A stretch of 47,325 bases of DNA from JAVBJV01 sp031546815 (lineage in GTDB: Bacteria > Pseudomonadota > Alphaproteobacteria > Acetobacterales > Acetobacteraceae), in contig JAVBJV010000048.1 in the NCBI GenBank assembly GCA_031546815.1, positions 1 through 47,325 of the forward strand, in the 5' to 3' direction. This document shows, piece by piece, positions 24,623 to 32,948 of the stretch; positions within the stretch are counted from its first letter, which is position 1, and each line of letters opens with the position of its first letter. The notes beneath the pieces were generated by a model. That model worked only from the letters and a program-made list of their open reading frames with translations, searched no databases and had not been told where the DNA came from. Made by a program: the position numbers and the translations under genes.

Positions 24623-25807
24623 GTGACAATTAATGACCCGCAACGTTTCATCCACGAGACCACTCAGGCCATCGAAACGCGCCTGATCGAGATCCGCCGC
24701 GACATTCACGCGCACCCGGAACTGGCGTTTGAGGAAGTGCGTACCGCAGGCATCGTGGCGGCCGAGTTGACCCGGCTTGGCATCCCGCATCAGACCGGGA
24801 TCGCAAAGACCGGTATTGTCGGACTGATCGAGGGCGGGCGCCCCGGTCCGACGCTGCTGATTCGCGCCGATATGGACGCGCTGCCGATGCCCGAGCTGAC
24901 CGGTCTGCCGTGGGCGTCGACATACGAAAACAAGATGCACGCCTGCGGGCACGACCTGCACACCACCACGCTGATTGGCGTGGCCGAAGTGCTGCAGAAA
25001 ATGGCACCGCAACTGGCCGGGCGCGTGAAGCTGATGTTCCAGCCGGCGGAAGAAACCGTGGGCGGTGCGGATGGGATGATCGATGCGGGCGTGCTCGACA
25101 ATCCGAAGGTCGATTTCGCACTGGCGCTGCATAACCAGCCGAGCCTTCCGGTGGGCAAGTTCGCCTACACATATGGCCCCGCGCTGGCGGCTGCCGACCG
25201 GTTCGACATCGTCGTGCGCGGACATGGCGGGCATGCAGCGCATCCGCATGTGTCGGTGGATCCGATTGTGGCGGCGGCTCATCTGGTCACGCAGCTGCAG
25301 ACCGTGGTCTCGCGCGAGGTGCGCCCGCTGTATCCGGCGGTGGTGACGGTGGGGATGTTCTCGGGCGGGTTCATCCACAACATCATCCCCGATACCGTGA
25401 CAATCCAGGGCACCGTCCGCACCCTGCACGACGAGGCGCGGCAGGCAGCGAAGGCGGCGATCGAACGTCTGTGTGCGGGGCTGGAAGGCTCCATGCGGGC
25501 GCGCGCCGAACTGGTATACGAATTCGGTGTGCCGGCGATGGTGAACGAGCGCGATATCACCGAGCGTACAATGGCCAGCATCCGCAGCCAGCTGGGCGAC
25601 GATGTGGCGGTGGAGGAAAGCCCCACGATGGGGGCCGAGGATTTCTCGTTCGTGGCTGAACGTGTGCCGTCGTTCCAGTTGAAGGTTGGCGCGGGCACGC
25701 CGGGGCGTAACGACAAGCTGCACAATTCGGACTATCAACCCGACGAACGCAGCATTGCGCTGGGTGTGGAGGCGCTGTCGCGTGCGGCGCTGGATCTGCT
25801 GTCGTAA
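24623..25807 (+). CDS. M20D-family amidohydrolase (hippurate/IAA-amino acid hydrolase-like)
   Basis: A 394-residue metallohydrolase of the M20D group, which cleaves N-acyl amino acids. Visible motifs: IRRDIHAHPELAFEE; LIRADMDALPMPE; the metal-binding MHACGHDLHTTTL with the family cysteine (Cys108, His110) and His113; FQPAEETVGGADGMI with the catalytic Glu; and GAEDFSFVAERVP. I chose the GTG at 24623 because a GAGG ribosome site lies at the right distance (24612-24616) and homologues begin near here; an ATG at 24542 would add 27 unlikely residues. The creatininase-fold gene follows 12 bp later. With the divergent tctBA genes it suggests uptake and hydrolysis of an amide-containing carboxylate, which is inference. 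Confidence 0.9.
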   Translation: MTINDPQRFIHETTQAIETRLIEIRRDIHAHPELAFEEVRTAGIVAAELTRLGIPHQTGIAKTGIVGLIEGGRPGPTLLIRADMDALPMPELTGLPWASTYENKMHACGHDLHTTTLIGVAEVLQKMAPQLAGRVKLMFQPAEETVGGADGMIDAGVLDNPKVDFALALHNQPSLPVGKFAYTYGPALAAADRFDIVVRGHGGHAAHPHVSVDPIVAAAHLVTQLQTVVSREVRPLYPAVVTVGMFSGGFIHNIIPDTVTIQGTVRTLHDEARQAAKAAIERLCAGLEGSMRARAELVYEFGVPAMVNERDITERTMASIRSQLGDDVAVEESPTMGAEDFSFVAERVPSFQLKVGAGTPGRNDKLHNSDYQPDERSIALGVEALSRAALDLLS

Positions 25808-25819
25808 AGAGAACCGAAG

Positions 25820-26623
25820 ATGTCGAAACTGAAACTGCGAATGGGCGAGCTGACCGGTGGCGAAGCACGCGAAATACTGGCGCGCCGTCCTGTGATTCTG
25901 CTGCCGATGGGCAGTCACGAGGACCAGGGGCCCTATGCGCCGATGGGGGATTACCTGTCGGCCGAACGCATGGCGCTGAAGGTTGCTGCGTCGGCGCAGG
26001 CGGCCGGCACGGAAACGCTGGTTGCGCCGGTGCTGCCGTTTGGCGGGGCGGATTTCTTCGGCACGATGCCGGGCGGGATTGCGCTCTCGCAGGCGACGAT
26101 GCGCAGTGTGATCCGCGATATGCTCGACTGCCTGTTGCGGCATGATCTGTCGCGTATCGTCGTCATTAACGGGCATGCGGGAAACAGTCAGGCGATCCAC
26201 GATGTCACGCAGGAGGTCTACCGGGCGCGCGGTGTGCTGATTCCGTCGTTCTATCTGTGGCGTGTAGCCAATGCGTTGCTGCCCGATGTCATCGGGGCCG
26301 AGAAGGCGAAGCGCTCCGCAGGGCATGGCGCGGATCCGCTGGGCAGTGTGGTGATGCATCTGTTCCCGGATCTGGTGCGCATGGACATGGTGCCCGCGCC
26401 GAACACGCCACCCGAGGTAATGGGCCTGAAAGTCTCGAACTTCGGTTCAGTCGCGTTCGAAGGGGTCGAGGTGCAGGTGCCGGTGGAGCTGGACCAGATC
26501 GCGCCAAACGGTGTGTTCGCTGATGCGACGCTCAGCTCAGCCGAGACCGGTGCGCAACTGGTGCAGCGCTTGACCGAGGTCGGGGCGCGGTTTGTGGCGC
26601 ATTACGCAAAGCACGCACGTTAA
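25820..26623 (+). CDS. Creatininase-family amidohydrolase
   Basis: A 267-residue protein of the creatininase fold, the family of creatinine amidohydrolase, MftE and FAPy deformylase. The N-terminal metal motif reads LPMGSHEDQGPYAPMGD, with Glu34 and Asp44 conserved. The position that is His in the usual E-x-H-G-P motif is Gln36 here, and the following GPH is GPY. The second ligand region INGHAGNSQ keeps His119. The Gln replacement may alter metal binding or mark a subfamily. It is in an operon with the M20D hydrolase (12-bp gap) and shares its stop region (TTAA) with the convergent downstream gene. Confidence 0.85.
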   Translation: MSKLKLRMGELTGGEAREILARRPVILLPMGSHEDQGPYAPMGDYLSAERMALKVAASAQAAGTETLVAPVLPFGGADFFGTMPGGIALSQATMRSVIRDMLDCLLRHDLSRIVVINGHAGNSQAIHDVTQEVYRARGVLIPSFYLWRVANALLPDVIGAEKAKRSAGHGADPLGSVVMHLFPDLVRMDMVPAPNTPPEVMGLKVSNFGSVAFEGVEVQVPVELDQIAPNGVFADATLSSAETGAQLVQRLTEVGARFVAHYAKHAR

Positions 26624-27573
26624 GGATAGGGACGGGGCAGGGCGGTCTGGCCGAGCACCCAGCCCTCCCAGGTTTTCAGGTCGGGATCATCGGGCACGCT
26701 GTCGGCGGCGTGCCCGTCCACGACGGTGATGACGTTCAGCAGTCCAAGCACGGAATCGAACTGGTCCTCTCCGTCTGGTCTGGCGCCGAAGCCGTTCTCG
26801 ACAGCTCTCTGTAAGTCTGTGTCTGGCTGGACGGATGCGTTCTGCATGTGCCGCAGCAGAGCGGGGGCGAGGAAAGCACGATCTGGCTGGCGGCGTTTGC
26901 TGCCGTGCAGTTTCAGTCCCAGCAACCGCAGCGCCTGTGCCGGATATGTCTCGGCCATGGCGATGTGCCCCGGTTGCAGCAGGGCGCGGAAGTCCCCGGC
27001 AAACGGCCACAACAGCAACGGTGTTCCTGCCGCCAGGGCGGGCAGCAGCAGATCGCGCCAGGCGGCGATTGCGGCCTTGCCCGACTGGTTGGCCCCCAGA
27101 GTCCAGAACAGCGGCGCACCGGCAGGGCGTTCAGCGGTGGCACGATCGCAGGCGCGCGACAGGGCCAGCGCGTTCTGGAACCCGAGTGCCGTGGCATGGG
27201 CATTGCGCGTCATGCCCTTCTGTCCACGCTGTGGGTAGAAAGGGCGATCGGCGCTTACGTCGTCCAGCGTGCCACAGACGTCGAAGAAGCGCGCGGTTAG
27301 GCTCAGGCTGCGGAGGAAGCTGGGGAAGTCCGGCTGCTGAATGTGCAGCTGCGCATAGGCGCGCGGCAGGCCGAGCGGAAAATCCACACCAAGCGCAATG
27401 GGGGCGCCCAGAGCTGTCTGTTGCAGATGTGGCAGGAACCGGGTGGGATCTCCAACGGGATACGGTGCGCTGGCGTGCCAGATATCATCCCGTTTGCAGG
27501 CGTGGCAGACCCAGCGCTTGCCTGCCGAAGCAGACCAGTCGGCATGGGCCGCCAGAATGCGTGTATCAGCCAA
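26620..27573 (-). CDS. DUF429-like (RNase H-fold) conserved protein
   Basis: A 317-residue protein that I place, with moderate confidence, near the DUF429 family of predicted RNase H-like nucleases. The pattern is an early acidic strand (AAHADWSAS), a second (ALGVDFPLGLP), then AETYPAQALRLLGLK and a late EDQFDSVLGLLNVI, which supply the spaced Asp/Glu residues expected of that fold. The only start in reach is TTG 27573, which overlaps the stop of the preceding 70-codon gene by 8 bp, so translation is probably coupled. Its stop codon shares TTAA with the convergent creatininase-fold gene. Cellular role unknown. Confidence 0.65.
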   Translation of the reverse strand: MADTRILAAHADWSASAGKRWVCHACKRDDIWHASAPYPVGDPTRFLPHLQQTALGAPIALGVDFPLGLPRAYAQLHIQQPDFPSFLRSLSLTARFFDVCGTLDDVSADRPFYPQRGQKGMTRNAHATALGFQNALALSRACDRATAERPAGAPLFWTLGANQSGKAAIAAWRDLLLPALAAGTPLLLWPFAGDFRALLQPGHIAMAETYPAQALRLLGLKLHGSKRRQPDRAFLAPALLRHMQNASVQPDTDLQRAVENGFGARPDGEDQFDSVLGLLNVITVVDGHAADSVPDDPDLKTWEGWVLGQTALPRPYP

Positions 27574-27778
27574 GCGGCTTGTGGGCTTTGTCGATCAGGC
27601 GCGAGAAGAAGCCGGCTTTCTTGGGCGCGGCGGCTTCGTTGGCGGCTTTTTCGGCGGCCTGAATGTCGGCCAGACGCTGCTTTTCCTTGGTGTCGAGCCA
27701 CTTATCCAGGCTCATGCCGGCTTTGGCGGCGCGGCGGGCTTCGTACTGGCGCTGGCCGTCTGTCAGGTTCTTGCTCAT
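27566..27778 (-). CDS. Small charged conserved protein
   Basis: A 70-residue hydrophilic protein, MSKNLTDGQRQYEARRAAKA at the start, followed by an Ala/Lys/Glu-rich helix (TKEKQRLADIQAAEKAANEA) and a short tail GFFSRLIDKAHKPLG. It has no signal peptide or membrane segment and is probably helical. An AGAGA ribosome site precedes the ATG. Its 3' end overlaps the start of the DUF429-like gene by 8 bp. I do not recognise a named family; coding status is supported by the overlap and codon use. Confidence 0.7.
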   Translation of the reverse strand: MSKNLTDGQRQYEARRAAKAGMSLDKWLDTKEKQRLADIQAAEKAANEAAAPKKAGFFSRLIDKAHKPLG

Positions 27779-27867
27779 GCAAAGTCTCTCTGGCTGGGAG
27801 TTAGATGGGTTGTGGCAAAGCCTAGGACGGGGTTCAAGGTGTCGTATGCGAATTTCAGGGGGTAATT

Positions 27868-28200
27868 GTGGAAGCGCGGCTCAAGACGGGTATCTGGGTG
27901 TCGATGGCATTACGGATGGGGAACCTGTCCGGACGGTTCGGCGTGGTGCTGCGCAAGGGCGACGATGATGCCGGCGGCGTGCTTGTGGTGCTGCGTGGGC
28001 GCGACGGTCTGTCGGTTCTGGGGCAGGTGCGTACTCCCCAGGGGGAGCTGGTCTGGATGCGGGGAACCGGTGCGGATGTGGTGACCCAGGAAGTTGCCGA
28101 TGCCTATGTCGCACGACGTGTGCGGATGGATACCGATCTGTGGGTGCTGGAATTCGATGCCCCGGACCTGTTGCCGCCCTTCGAGGGACGGGTTCTTTAG
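27868..28200 (+). CDS. DUF1491 family protein
   Basis: A 110-residue protein matching the alphaproteobacterial DUF1491 family: RLKTGIWVSMALRMGNLSG, VVLRKGDDDAGGVLVVLRG, and a C-terminal DTDLWVLEFDAPD. Function unknown. The start is GTG 27868, with a strong AGGGGG ribosome site 5 bp upstream; no ATG in this frame is suitable. It is divergent from the 70-codon gene at 27778, with 89 bp between the starts. Confidence 0.88.
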   Translation: MEARLKTGIWVSMALRMGNLSGRFGVVLRKGDDDAGGVLVVLRGRDGLSVLGQVRTPQGELVWMRGTGADVVTQEVADAYVARRVRMDTDLWVLEFDAPDLLPPFEGRVL

Positions 28201-28421
28201 ACAACAGAATGCGTTGGAAGTAATTGGAATATAGTCTTGTTTTTGGCCGCACGCTGTGCGTTGCAGAAAAGTCACATGCGATAAAAACTGCTGAATGGGG
28301 GTATCGCAGACGTTATTCCAGTGTAAGTTCTCAATACCGCGCAAGGCAGGATTCTCGACTTCATTAGAATTCGGCTCCAGCTAGGCGGATCGTATATTTG
28401 GATTATAACAGGAGATAACGA

Positions 28422-29429
28422 ATGACGCTCCGTAGCACACTTCTGGCTGCGACCATTCTTGCGGCCCCCGCCCTTGCTGTTGCTCAGCCGGTTAGCGGCC
28501 CGTACATTGCTCTGGGCGGCGGTTACAACCTGCGCCAGAGCACGGCGATCGAACTCGACAACGCTCCGGTCTCCGGCCGTCAGGCGTTCGACGGCGGCTG
28601 GGTTGGTCTCGGCAGCTTCGGCTGGGGCTTCGGCAACGGCCTGCGTCTGGAACTTGAAGGCGGCTATCGCAGCAACGACGCTGACACGCTGCGTATCGAT
28701 GGTGAAGGCAAGTACGCCAACATTAACGGCAGCTTCAGCCAGTGGAGCGCGATGGCGAACGTGCTGTTTGACATCGACCTGGGTCTCGACTGGATGTCGC
28801 CGTATGTCGGCGCCGGTGCTGGCTGGGCTTGGATGCGTGGCAAGTCGGTTATCGATGGCAATGGCTACAGCGGCACGGACAACCAGTTTGCCTATCAGGG
28901 CATCGTTGGTCTGTCGTTCCCGATCGAACCGGTTCCGGGCCTCGCGATCACGGCCGAATACCGCTACTTCGCGACGCTCGATCCGAAGTTCGCGAACGTG
29001 GAAATGGAAAACTCGAACCACTCGTTCCTGCTGGGCGCTCGCTATGCGTTCAATGCTCCGGCAGCAGCGGTTGTTGCTCCCCCGGCCGCGCAGACCATCG
29101 CGCGCACCTACCTGGTGTTCTTCGACTGGAACCGTGCGAACCTGACCACGCGCGCCCAGCAGATCATCACCGAAGCCGCGACCAATGCGCGTCAGGCTGC
29201 TGTGACGACGATCGAAGTGTCGGGTCATGCTGACCGTTCGGGTTCGGCCGCGTACAACCAGCGCCTGTCGCTGCAGCGCGCTCAGAACGTTGCGGCTGAA
29301 CTGGTTCGCCAGGGCGTGCCGCAGAGCGCGATCACGATCCAGGCGTTCGGCGAAAGCCGCCCGCTGGTTCAGACCCGCGACGGTGTGCGTGAACCGCAGA
29401 ACCGCCGCGTCGAAATCGTCCTGAAGTAA
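28422..29429 (+). CDS. OmpA-family outer membrane protein, tandem copy 1
   Basis: A 335-residue outer-membrane protein. A signal peptide (MTLRSTLLAATILAAPALAV, cleaved near AVAQP) is followed by an eight-stranded OmpA-like barrel (about 25-215) with alternating aromatic and small residues. Strands such as SPYVGAGAGWAWM and AITAEYRYFATLD are clear. A short Ala/Pro linker leads to a C-terminal peptidoglycan-binding OmpA domain (about 225-335) with TYLVFFDWN, VSGHADRSGSA, NQRLSLQRAQNVAAEL and PQNRRVEIVLK. It anchors the outer membrane to the wall. An AGGAG ribosome site precedes ATG, and a UUCG-loop terminator follows. It is about 300 bp upstream of a close paralogue. Confidence 0.95.
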   Translation: MTLRSTLLAATILAAPALAVAQPVSGPYIALGGGYNLRQSTAIELDNAPVSGRQAFDGGWVGLGSFGWGFGNGLRLELEGGYRSNDADTLRIDGEGKYANINGSFSQWSAMANVLFDIDLGLDWMSPYVGAGAGWAWMRGKSVIDGNGYSGTDNQFAYQGIVGLSFPIEPVPGLAITAEYRYFATLDPKFANVEMENSNHSFLLGARYAFNAPAAAVVAPPAAQTIARTYLVFFDWNRANLTTRAQQIITEAATNARQAAVTTIEVSGHADRSGSAAYNQRLSLQRAQNVAAELVRQGVPQSAITIQAFGESRPLVQTRDGVREPQNRRVEIVLK

Positions 29430-29456
29430 TTCAGACGATCAGTCGCGAGGCTAGAG

Positions 29457-29485
29457 CGGGGCACCTTCGGGTGCCCCGTTTTTTT
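29457..29485 (+). terminator. Terminator of the first ompA-like gene
   Basis: A 9-bp stem (29457-29465 with 29470-29478) capped by a TTCG tetraloop and followed by seven T residues, 28 bp after the stop codon. It separates the two tandem ompA-like genes, so the second needs its own promoter. Confidence 0.95.
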
Positions 29486-29528
29486 GTGCCCGGGCTAAAG
29501 GATAGGGATGTATTTCAACTATGAGTTT

Positions 29529-29545
29529 GATTACTGTGAGTAATC
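29529..29545. promoter_or_regulatory. Dyad operator candidate before the second ompA-like gene
   Basis: A perfect 6-bp inverted repeat GATTAC / GTAATC with a 5-nt spacer, 185 bp upstream of the second ompA-like start, within the AT-rich segment. It could bind a dimeric regulator that controls this paralogue separately from copy 1. Confidence 0.3.
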
Positions 29546-29729
29546 GCAACTTTTATTGTAATATGTGATGTAAAGAAGACACAGTGCTGAGAAACAGCGG
29601 CACTATATGTGTGTTCATACTTTCCTGAGAGGGTAATTTCGATATTCTCATTTTGTTAGGCAAACAAAGCGCTGGCAAGGCTGGTGCGTGCTGACAGACC
29701 ATGATCAAAAATCAGGAGGAGATAATCGA

Positions 29730-30767
29730 ATGACGCTCCGTAGCACACTTCTGGCTGCTACCATTCTTGCCGCGCCCGCCCTCGCTGTCGCACAGCCGGT
29801 CACCGGGCCCTATATCAGCCTTGGTGGCGGCTACAACATCCTTCAGGGGACGGATCTTAACTTCGAGGCCAACAACACCTTTCTGCCGAACGGCGCCACG
29901 GGACATCAGAGCTACGATGGTGGCTGGGTTGGTCTGGGCAGCCTTGGCTGGGGCTTTGGCAACGGTCTGCGGCTGGAGCTGGAAGGCAATTATCGCAGCA
30001 ACGACGGTGACACGACCCGTATTGATGCTGTGGGACTTGCACCCAATTCTTCCGGACGCTTCCGGCAGGCGGGAGCCATGCTGAATGCGCTGTTTGATAT
30101 TGATCTGGGGCTGAACTGGGTGTCGCCGTATATCGGCGCTGGTGCCGGTTGGGCGTGGATCGATGCCAAGGCGCGTGTTGGCACGGATCCCAACACCGCA
30201 GGTTACAGCGGCAAGGATAACCAGTTTGCCTATCAGGGCATTGTTGGTCTGTCCTTCCCGATCGAACCGGTTCCCGGTCTGGCTGTGACGGCGGAATACC
30301 GTTACTTCGCAACGCTGGATCCGGAAATTGACGGGATCGAGCTGGATAACCGGAACCACTCGTTCCTGCTGGGCGCGCGTTATGCGTTCAACACCCCGAC
30401 ACCTGCCGTGGTGATGCCGCCGTCAGCGCAGACGATTGCCCGCACCTATCTGGTGTTCTTCGACTGGAACCGTGCGAACCTGACGGATCGTGCGCGCCAG
30501 ATTATCTCGGAAGCGGCGACCAACACGCAGCGTGCGGCCGTGACGACGATTGAAGTGTCGGGCCATGCGGACCGTTCGGGTTCGGCCACGTATAACCAGC
30601 GTCTGTCACTGCAGCGTGCGCAGAACGTTGCGGCAGAACTGGTGCGCCTGGGCGTGCCGCAGAACGCCATCACCATCCAGGCCTTCGGCGAAAGCCGCCC
30701 GCTGGTGGCAACGGCGGATGGTGTGCGCGAACCGCAGAACCGTCGCGTGGAAATCGTTCTCAAGTAA
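29730..30767 (+). CDS. OmpA-family outer membrane protein, tandem copy 2
   Basis: A 345-residue paralogue of the preceding gene with the same signal peptide, barrel and C-terminal OmpA domain (VSGHADRSGSATYNQRLSLQ, PQNRRVEIVLK). It differs mainly in barrel loops: a longer first loop (LNFEANNTFLPNGATGHQS) and an insertion DAKARVGTDPNTAGYSG. The first ~30 coding bases match copy 1 exactly, and later differences are largely synonymous, so this is a duplication with diverged surface loops. ATG 29730 has a strong AGGAGGAG site; an upstream frame from 29688 adds 14 unlikely residues. A terminator with a GAAA loop follows. The differing loops suggest different phage or antibody exposure, which is inference. 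Confidence 0.94.
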   Translation: MTLRSTLLAATILAAPALAVAQPVTGPYISLGGGYNILQGTDLNFEANNTFLPNGATGHQSYDGGWVGLGSLGWGFGNGLRLELEGNYRSNDGDTTRIDAVGLAPNSSGRFRQAGAMLNALFDIDLGLNWVSPYIGAGAGWAWIDAKARVGTDPNTAGYSGKDNQFAYQGIVGLSFPIEPVPGLAVTAEYRYFATLDPEIDGIELDNRNHSFLLGARYAFNTPTPAVVMPPSAQTIARTYLVFFDWNRANLTDRARQIISEAATNTQRAAVTTIEVSGHADRSGSATYNQRLSLQRAQNVAAELVRLGVPQNAITIQAFGESRPLVATADGVREPQNRRVEIVLK

Positions 30768-30786
30768 CCGATCTCCGTGTGAGCCA

Positions 30787-30820
30787 AATAAAAAAGCACC
30801 CGAAAGGGTGCTTTTTTATT
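30787..30820. terminator. Bidirectional terminator between ompA-like copy 2 and a convergent lipoprotein gene
   Basis: A perfect 15-bp stem (30787-30801 with 30806-30820) with loop GAAA and A/T runs on both sides (AATAAAAAAGCACCC and its complement), giving U-tracts on both strands. Confidence 0.95.
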
Positions 30821-30838
30821 GGTGTGTCGCTGAAGATA

Positions 30839-31444
30839 TCAGCGCGTCGTGCGGGGCTGTGTTCTTGCGGCTGTACGAGCCGCCGGGCGTGCCGCCGGAC
30901 GGGCCGCTGTGGTCGCGCGGGCGGGTGCCGCCGCAACTTCGGTGCGCATCACCGGCTGGCCGAGCTGCTGATTGGCTGCATACGTGGTCGCGCTGCCGAT
31001 GGTGTTCAGACGCGCCACTTCGCCCGTGAAGGGGGTCATGTTGTCACAGAACACGCGCCCCTGACGGATGCCTTCCTGCGACTGGGCATTGGCCAGCGTC
31101 GTGATAAAGTCGTCGTGCTGCTTGCGGCCATTGGACGCACCATAGGTGCGATTGAACCATGTTCCAACGGTGCGATCGGCGTTGCCCAGCTCGCGCTGGA
31201 AGCGGCGTACGAAGTCGTTGTAGTGGTTGTCGTTGCGGCAGGTCAGCGACACGACCATCAGCTGGCTCTTCAGCGCGGTCAGATCGAAAGCGGCCTTTTC
31301 CTGCGCCGACATGGTGGCCCGCGCCTGCGTCACGGTCAGAACCGGAGCGATAGGCTGCGGGGTGGGGGGAACATAGCTCACGCGGTTACCTGCGCAGGCA
31401 GCGAGCAGGGCGGGAAGGGCGAGCAGGGCAAAACGAAACCGCAT
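30839..31444 (-). CDS. Lipoprotein with Ala/Arg-rich tail, unknown function
   Basis: A 201-residue predicted lipoprotein: MRFRFALLALPALLAACAGN, with lipobox LAAC. The mature protein has a helical central domain (QARATMSAQEKAAFDLTALK, then SLTCRNDNHYNDFVRRFQRE with Cys, and VFCDNMTPFTGEV) and a low-complexity basic tail of Ala/Arg/Thr/Pro repeats. The two cysteines could form a periplasmic disulfide. ATG 31444 was chosen as the start of the signal; a frame five codons longer exists. It is convergent with the second ompA-like gene. No named family recognised. Confidence 0.75.
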   Translation of the reverse strand: MRFRFALLALPALLAACAGNRVSYVPPTPQPIAPVLTVTQARATMSAQEKAAFDLTALKSQLMVVSLTCRNDNHYNDFVRRFQRELGNADRTVGTWFNRTYGASNGRKQHDDFITTLANAQSQEGIRQGRVFCDNMTPFTGEVARLNTIGSATTYAANQQLGQPVMRTEVAAAPARATTAARPAARPAARTAARTQPRTTR

Positions 31445-31584
31445 TGGCGGGTTCTCCATCCAGAGTTGACGCTGCGTACAACGCAGAACCGTCTTGGAAA
31501 ATCACAAGTATTTATGACCTAGAACATTACGCCGCCGTGTTGCAATGGGTAGTTTATCGTAGAAGCCAGCGAAATTGTTAAAAC

Positions 31585-31612
31585 AAAAAGCCGCCCCGAA
31601 GGGCGGCTTTTT
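31585..31612. terminator. Terminator downstream of icd
   Basis: A 12-bp perfect stem (31585-31596 with 31601-31612), loop CGAA, with A and T runs at the two ends. It lies 23 bp past the icd stop on the minus strand. Confidence 0.92.
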
Positions 31613-31635
31613 CAGCAGAGGCGGATTTACCCACC

Positions 31636-32850
31636 TTATGACATGGCAATTTTCAGGTTTTCGTCGATCTTGGCGAGGAAATCCTGCGTGTTCAGCCACT
31701 TCTGATCCTTCGAGATCAGAATGGCCAGATCCTTCGTCATGAAGCCGCTTTCAACGGTTTCCACGCAGACGCGTTCCAGCGTTTCGGCGAATTTCACCAC
31801 GTCCGGCGTGTTGTCGAACCGGCCGCGATAGATCAGCCCGCGCGTCCACGCGAAGATCGAGGCGATCGGGTTGGTGCTGGTTTCGCGACCCTTCTGGTGC
31901 TCGCGGTAATGGCGGGTCACGGTACCGTGAGCGGCCTCGCTCTCCACCGTCTTGCCGTCAGGAGACAGCAGAACCGACGTCATCAGACCCAGCGAGCCGA
32001 AGCCCTGTGCCACGATGTCGCTCTGTACGTCGCCGTCGTAGTTCTTGCAGGCCCACACATAGCCGCCTTCCCACTTCAGGGCCGAGGCAACCATGTCGTC
32101 GATCAGGCGGTGTTCGTATGTCAGGCCCAGGGCTTCGAACTTCGCCTTGAACTCGGCGTCGTAGATGTCCTGGAACACGTCCTTGAACATGCCGTCATAG
32201 GCTTTCAGGATGGTGTTCTTGGTCGACAGATACACGGGGTATTTGCGCGCCAGACCATAGTTGAACGATGCACGCGCAAAACCCTCGATCGAGGCTTTGG
32301 TGTTGTGCATGCCCATCGTCACGCCGGGGCCCTTGAAGTCGTGGATTTCCAGCACCTGCGCGGCGCTGCCATCGGCGGGCTGATAGCTCAGCGTCACCTT
32401 GCCGGGGCCGGGGATCTTGGTTTCCGTGGCGCGATAGATATCGCCAGACGCATGACGCCCGATCACGATCGGCTTCGACCAGTGCGGCACCAGGCGGGGC
32501 ACATTGGCGCAGATGATTGGTTCGCGGAAGATCGTGCCGTCGAGGATGTTGCGGATCGTGCCGTTGGGCGAACGCCACATCTTCTTCAGGCCGAATTCGG
32601 TGACGCGCGCTTCATCGGGAGTGATGGTCGCGCACTTCACGCCCACGCCGTACTGCTTGATGGCGTTGGCGGCATCGATGGTGACCTGATCGTCGGTCTG
32701 ATCGCGGTATTCGATCCCGAGATCATAGTATTTTAGATCGACGTCGAGATAGGGCAGGATCAGGCGGTCCTTGATGAAGCCCCAGATGATGCGTGTCATC
32801 TCGTCGCCGTCGAGCTCTACGAGCGGCGTTTTCACCTTGATCTTCGCCAT
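31636..32850 (-). CDS. icd: NADP-dependent isocitrate dehydrogenase
   Basis: A 404-residue enzyme of the eukaryote-like (class II, IDH1/2-type) isocitrate dehydrogenase group usual in alphaproteobacteria. It oxidises isocitrate to 2-oxoglutarate in the TCA cycle. Visible features: VELDGDEMTRIIW at the N-terminus, IKQYGVGVKCATITPDEARV, the substrate loop WRSPNGTIRNILDGTIFREP, and the metal-binding acidic run YDGDVQSDIVAQGFGSLGLM. The start is ATG 32850, with a GGAG site; the codon before it is TTG. A terminator follows directly. Family assignment is secure. Confidence 0.97.
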   Translation of the reverse strand: MAKIKVKTPLVELDGDEMTRIIWGFIKDRLILPYLDVDLKYYDLGIEYRDQTDDQVTIDAANAIKQYGVGVKCATITPDEARVTEFGLKKMWRSPNGTIRNILDGTIFREPIICANVPRLVPHWSKPIVIGRHASGDIYRATETKIPGPGKVTLSYQPADGSAAQVLEIHDFKGPGVTMGMHNTKASIEGFARASFNYGLARKYPVYLSTKNTILKAYDGMFKDVFQDIYDAEFKAKFEALGLTYEHRLIDDMVASALKWEGGYVWACKNYDGDVQSDIVAQGFGSLGLMTSVLLSPDGKTVESEAAHGTVTRHYREHQKGRETSTNPIASIFAWTRGLIYRGRFDNTPDVVKFAETLERVCVETVESGFMTKDLAILISKDQKWLNTQDFLAKIDENLKIAMS

Positions 32851-32948
32851 CAATCACTCCTGTGTACTGGCCGTAAATTTTGTAAAGTTTCCGGTAAAGA
32901 ACATGACACCGGTGATGCATTCCGGCAAGCGGGGGTGATTCAACAGGA

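Larger units (their letters stand above)
29430..29729 (+). other. Intergenic region between the tandem ompA-like genes
   Basis: Exactly 300 bp with no gene. It holds the first gene's terminator, then a clearly AT-rich segment (about 29500-29660) that probably contains the second gene's promoter and leader, and an AGGAGGAG ribosome site before ATG 29730. A dyad GATTAC-TGTGA-GTAATC (29529-29545) is the only obvious operator-like element. I could not assign -35 and -10 hexamers with confidence. Confidence 0.6.

Noticed and set aside
24360..24629. 89-codon minus-strand frame in the tctB/M20D intergenic region
   Set aside because: No homology pattern, overlaps the M20D start; looks random.
24587..26359. 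590-codon minus-strand frame opposite the M20D and creatininase-fold genes
   Set aside because: Crosses two real genes and their junction, His/Arg-rich, no motif; typical GC-skew shadow.
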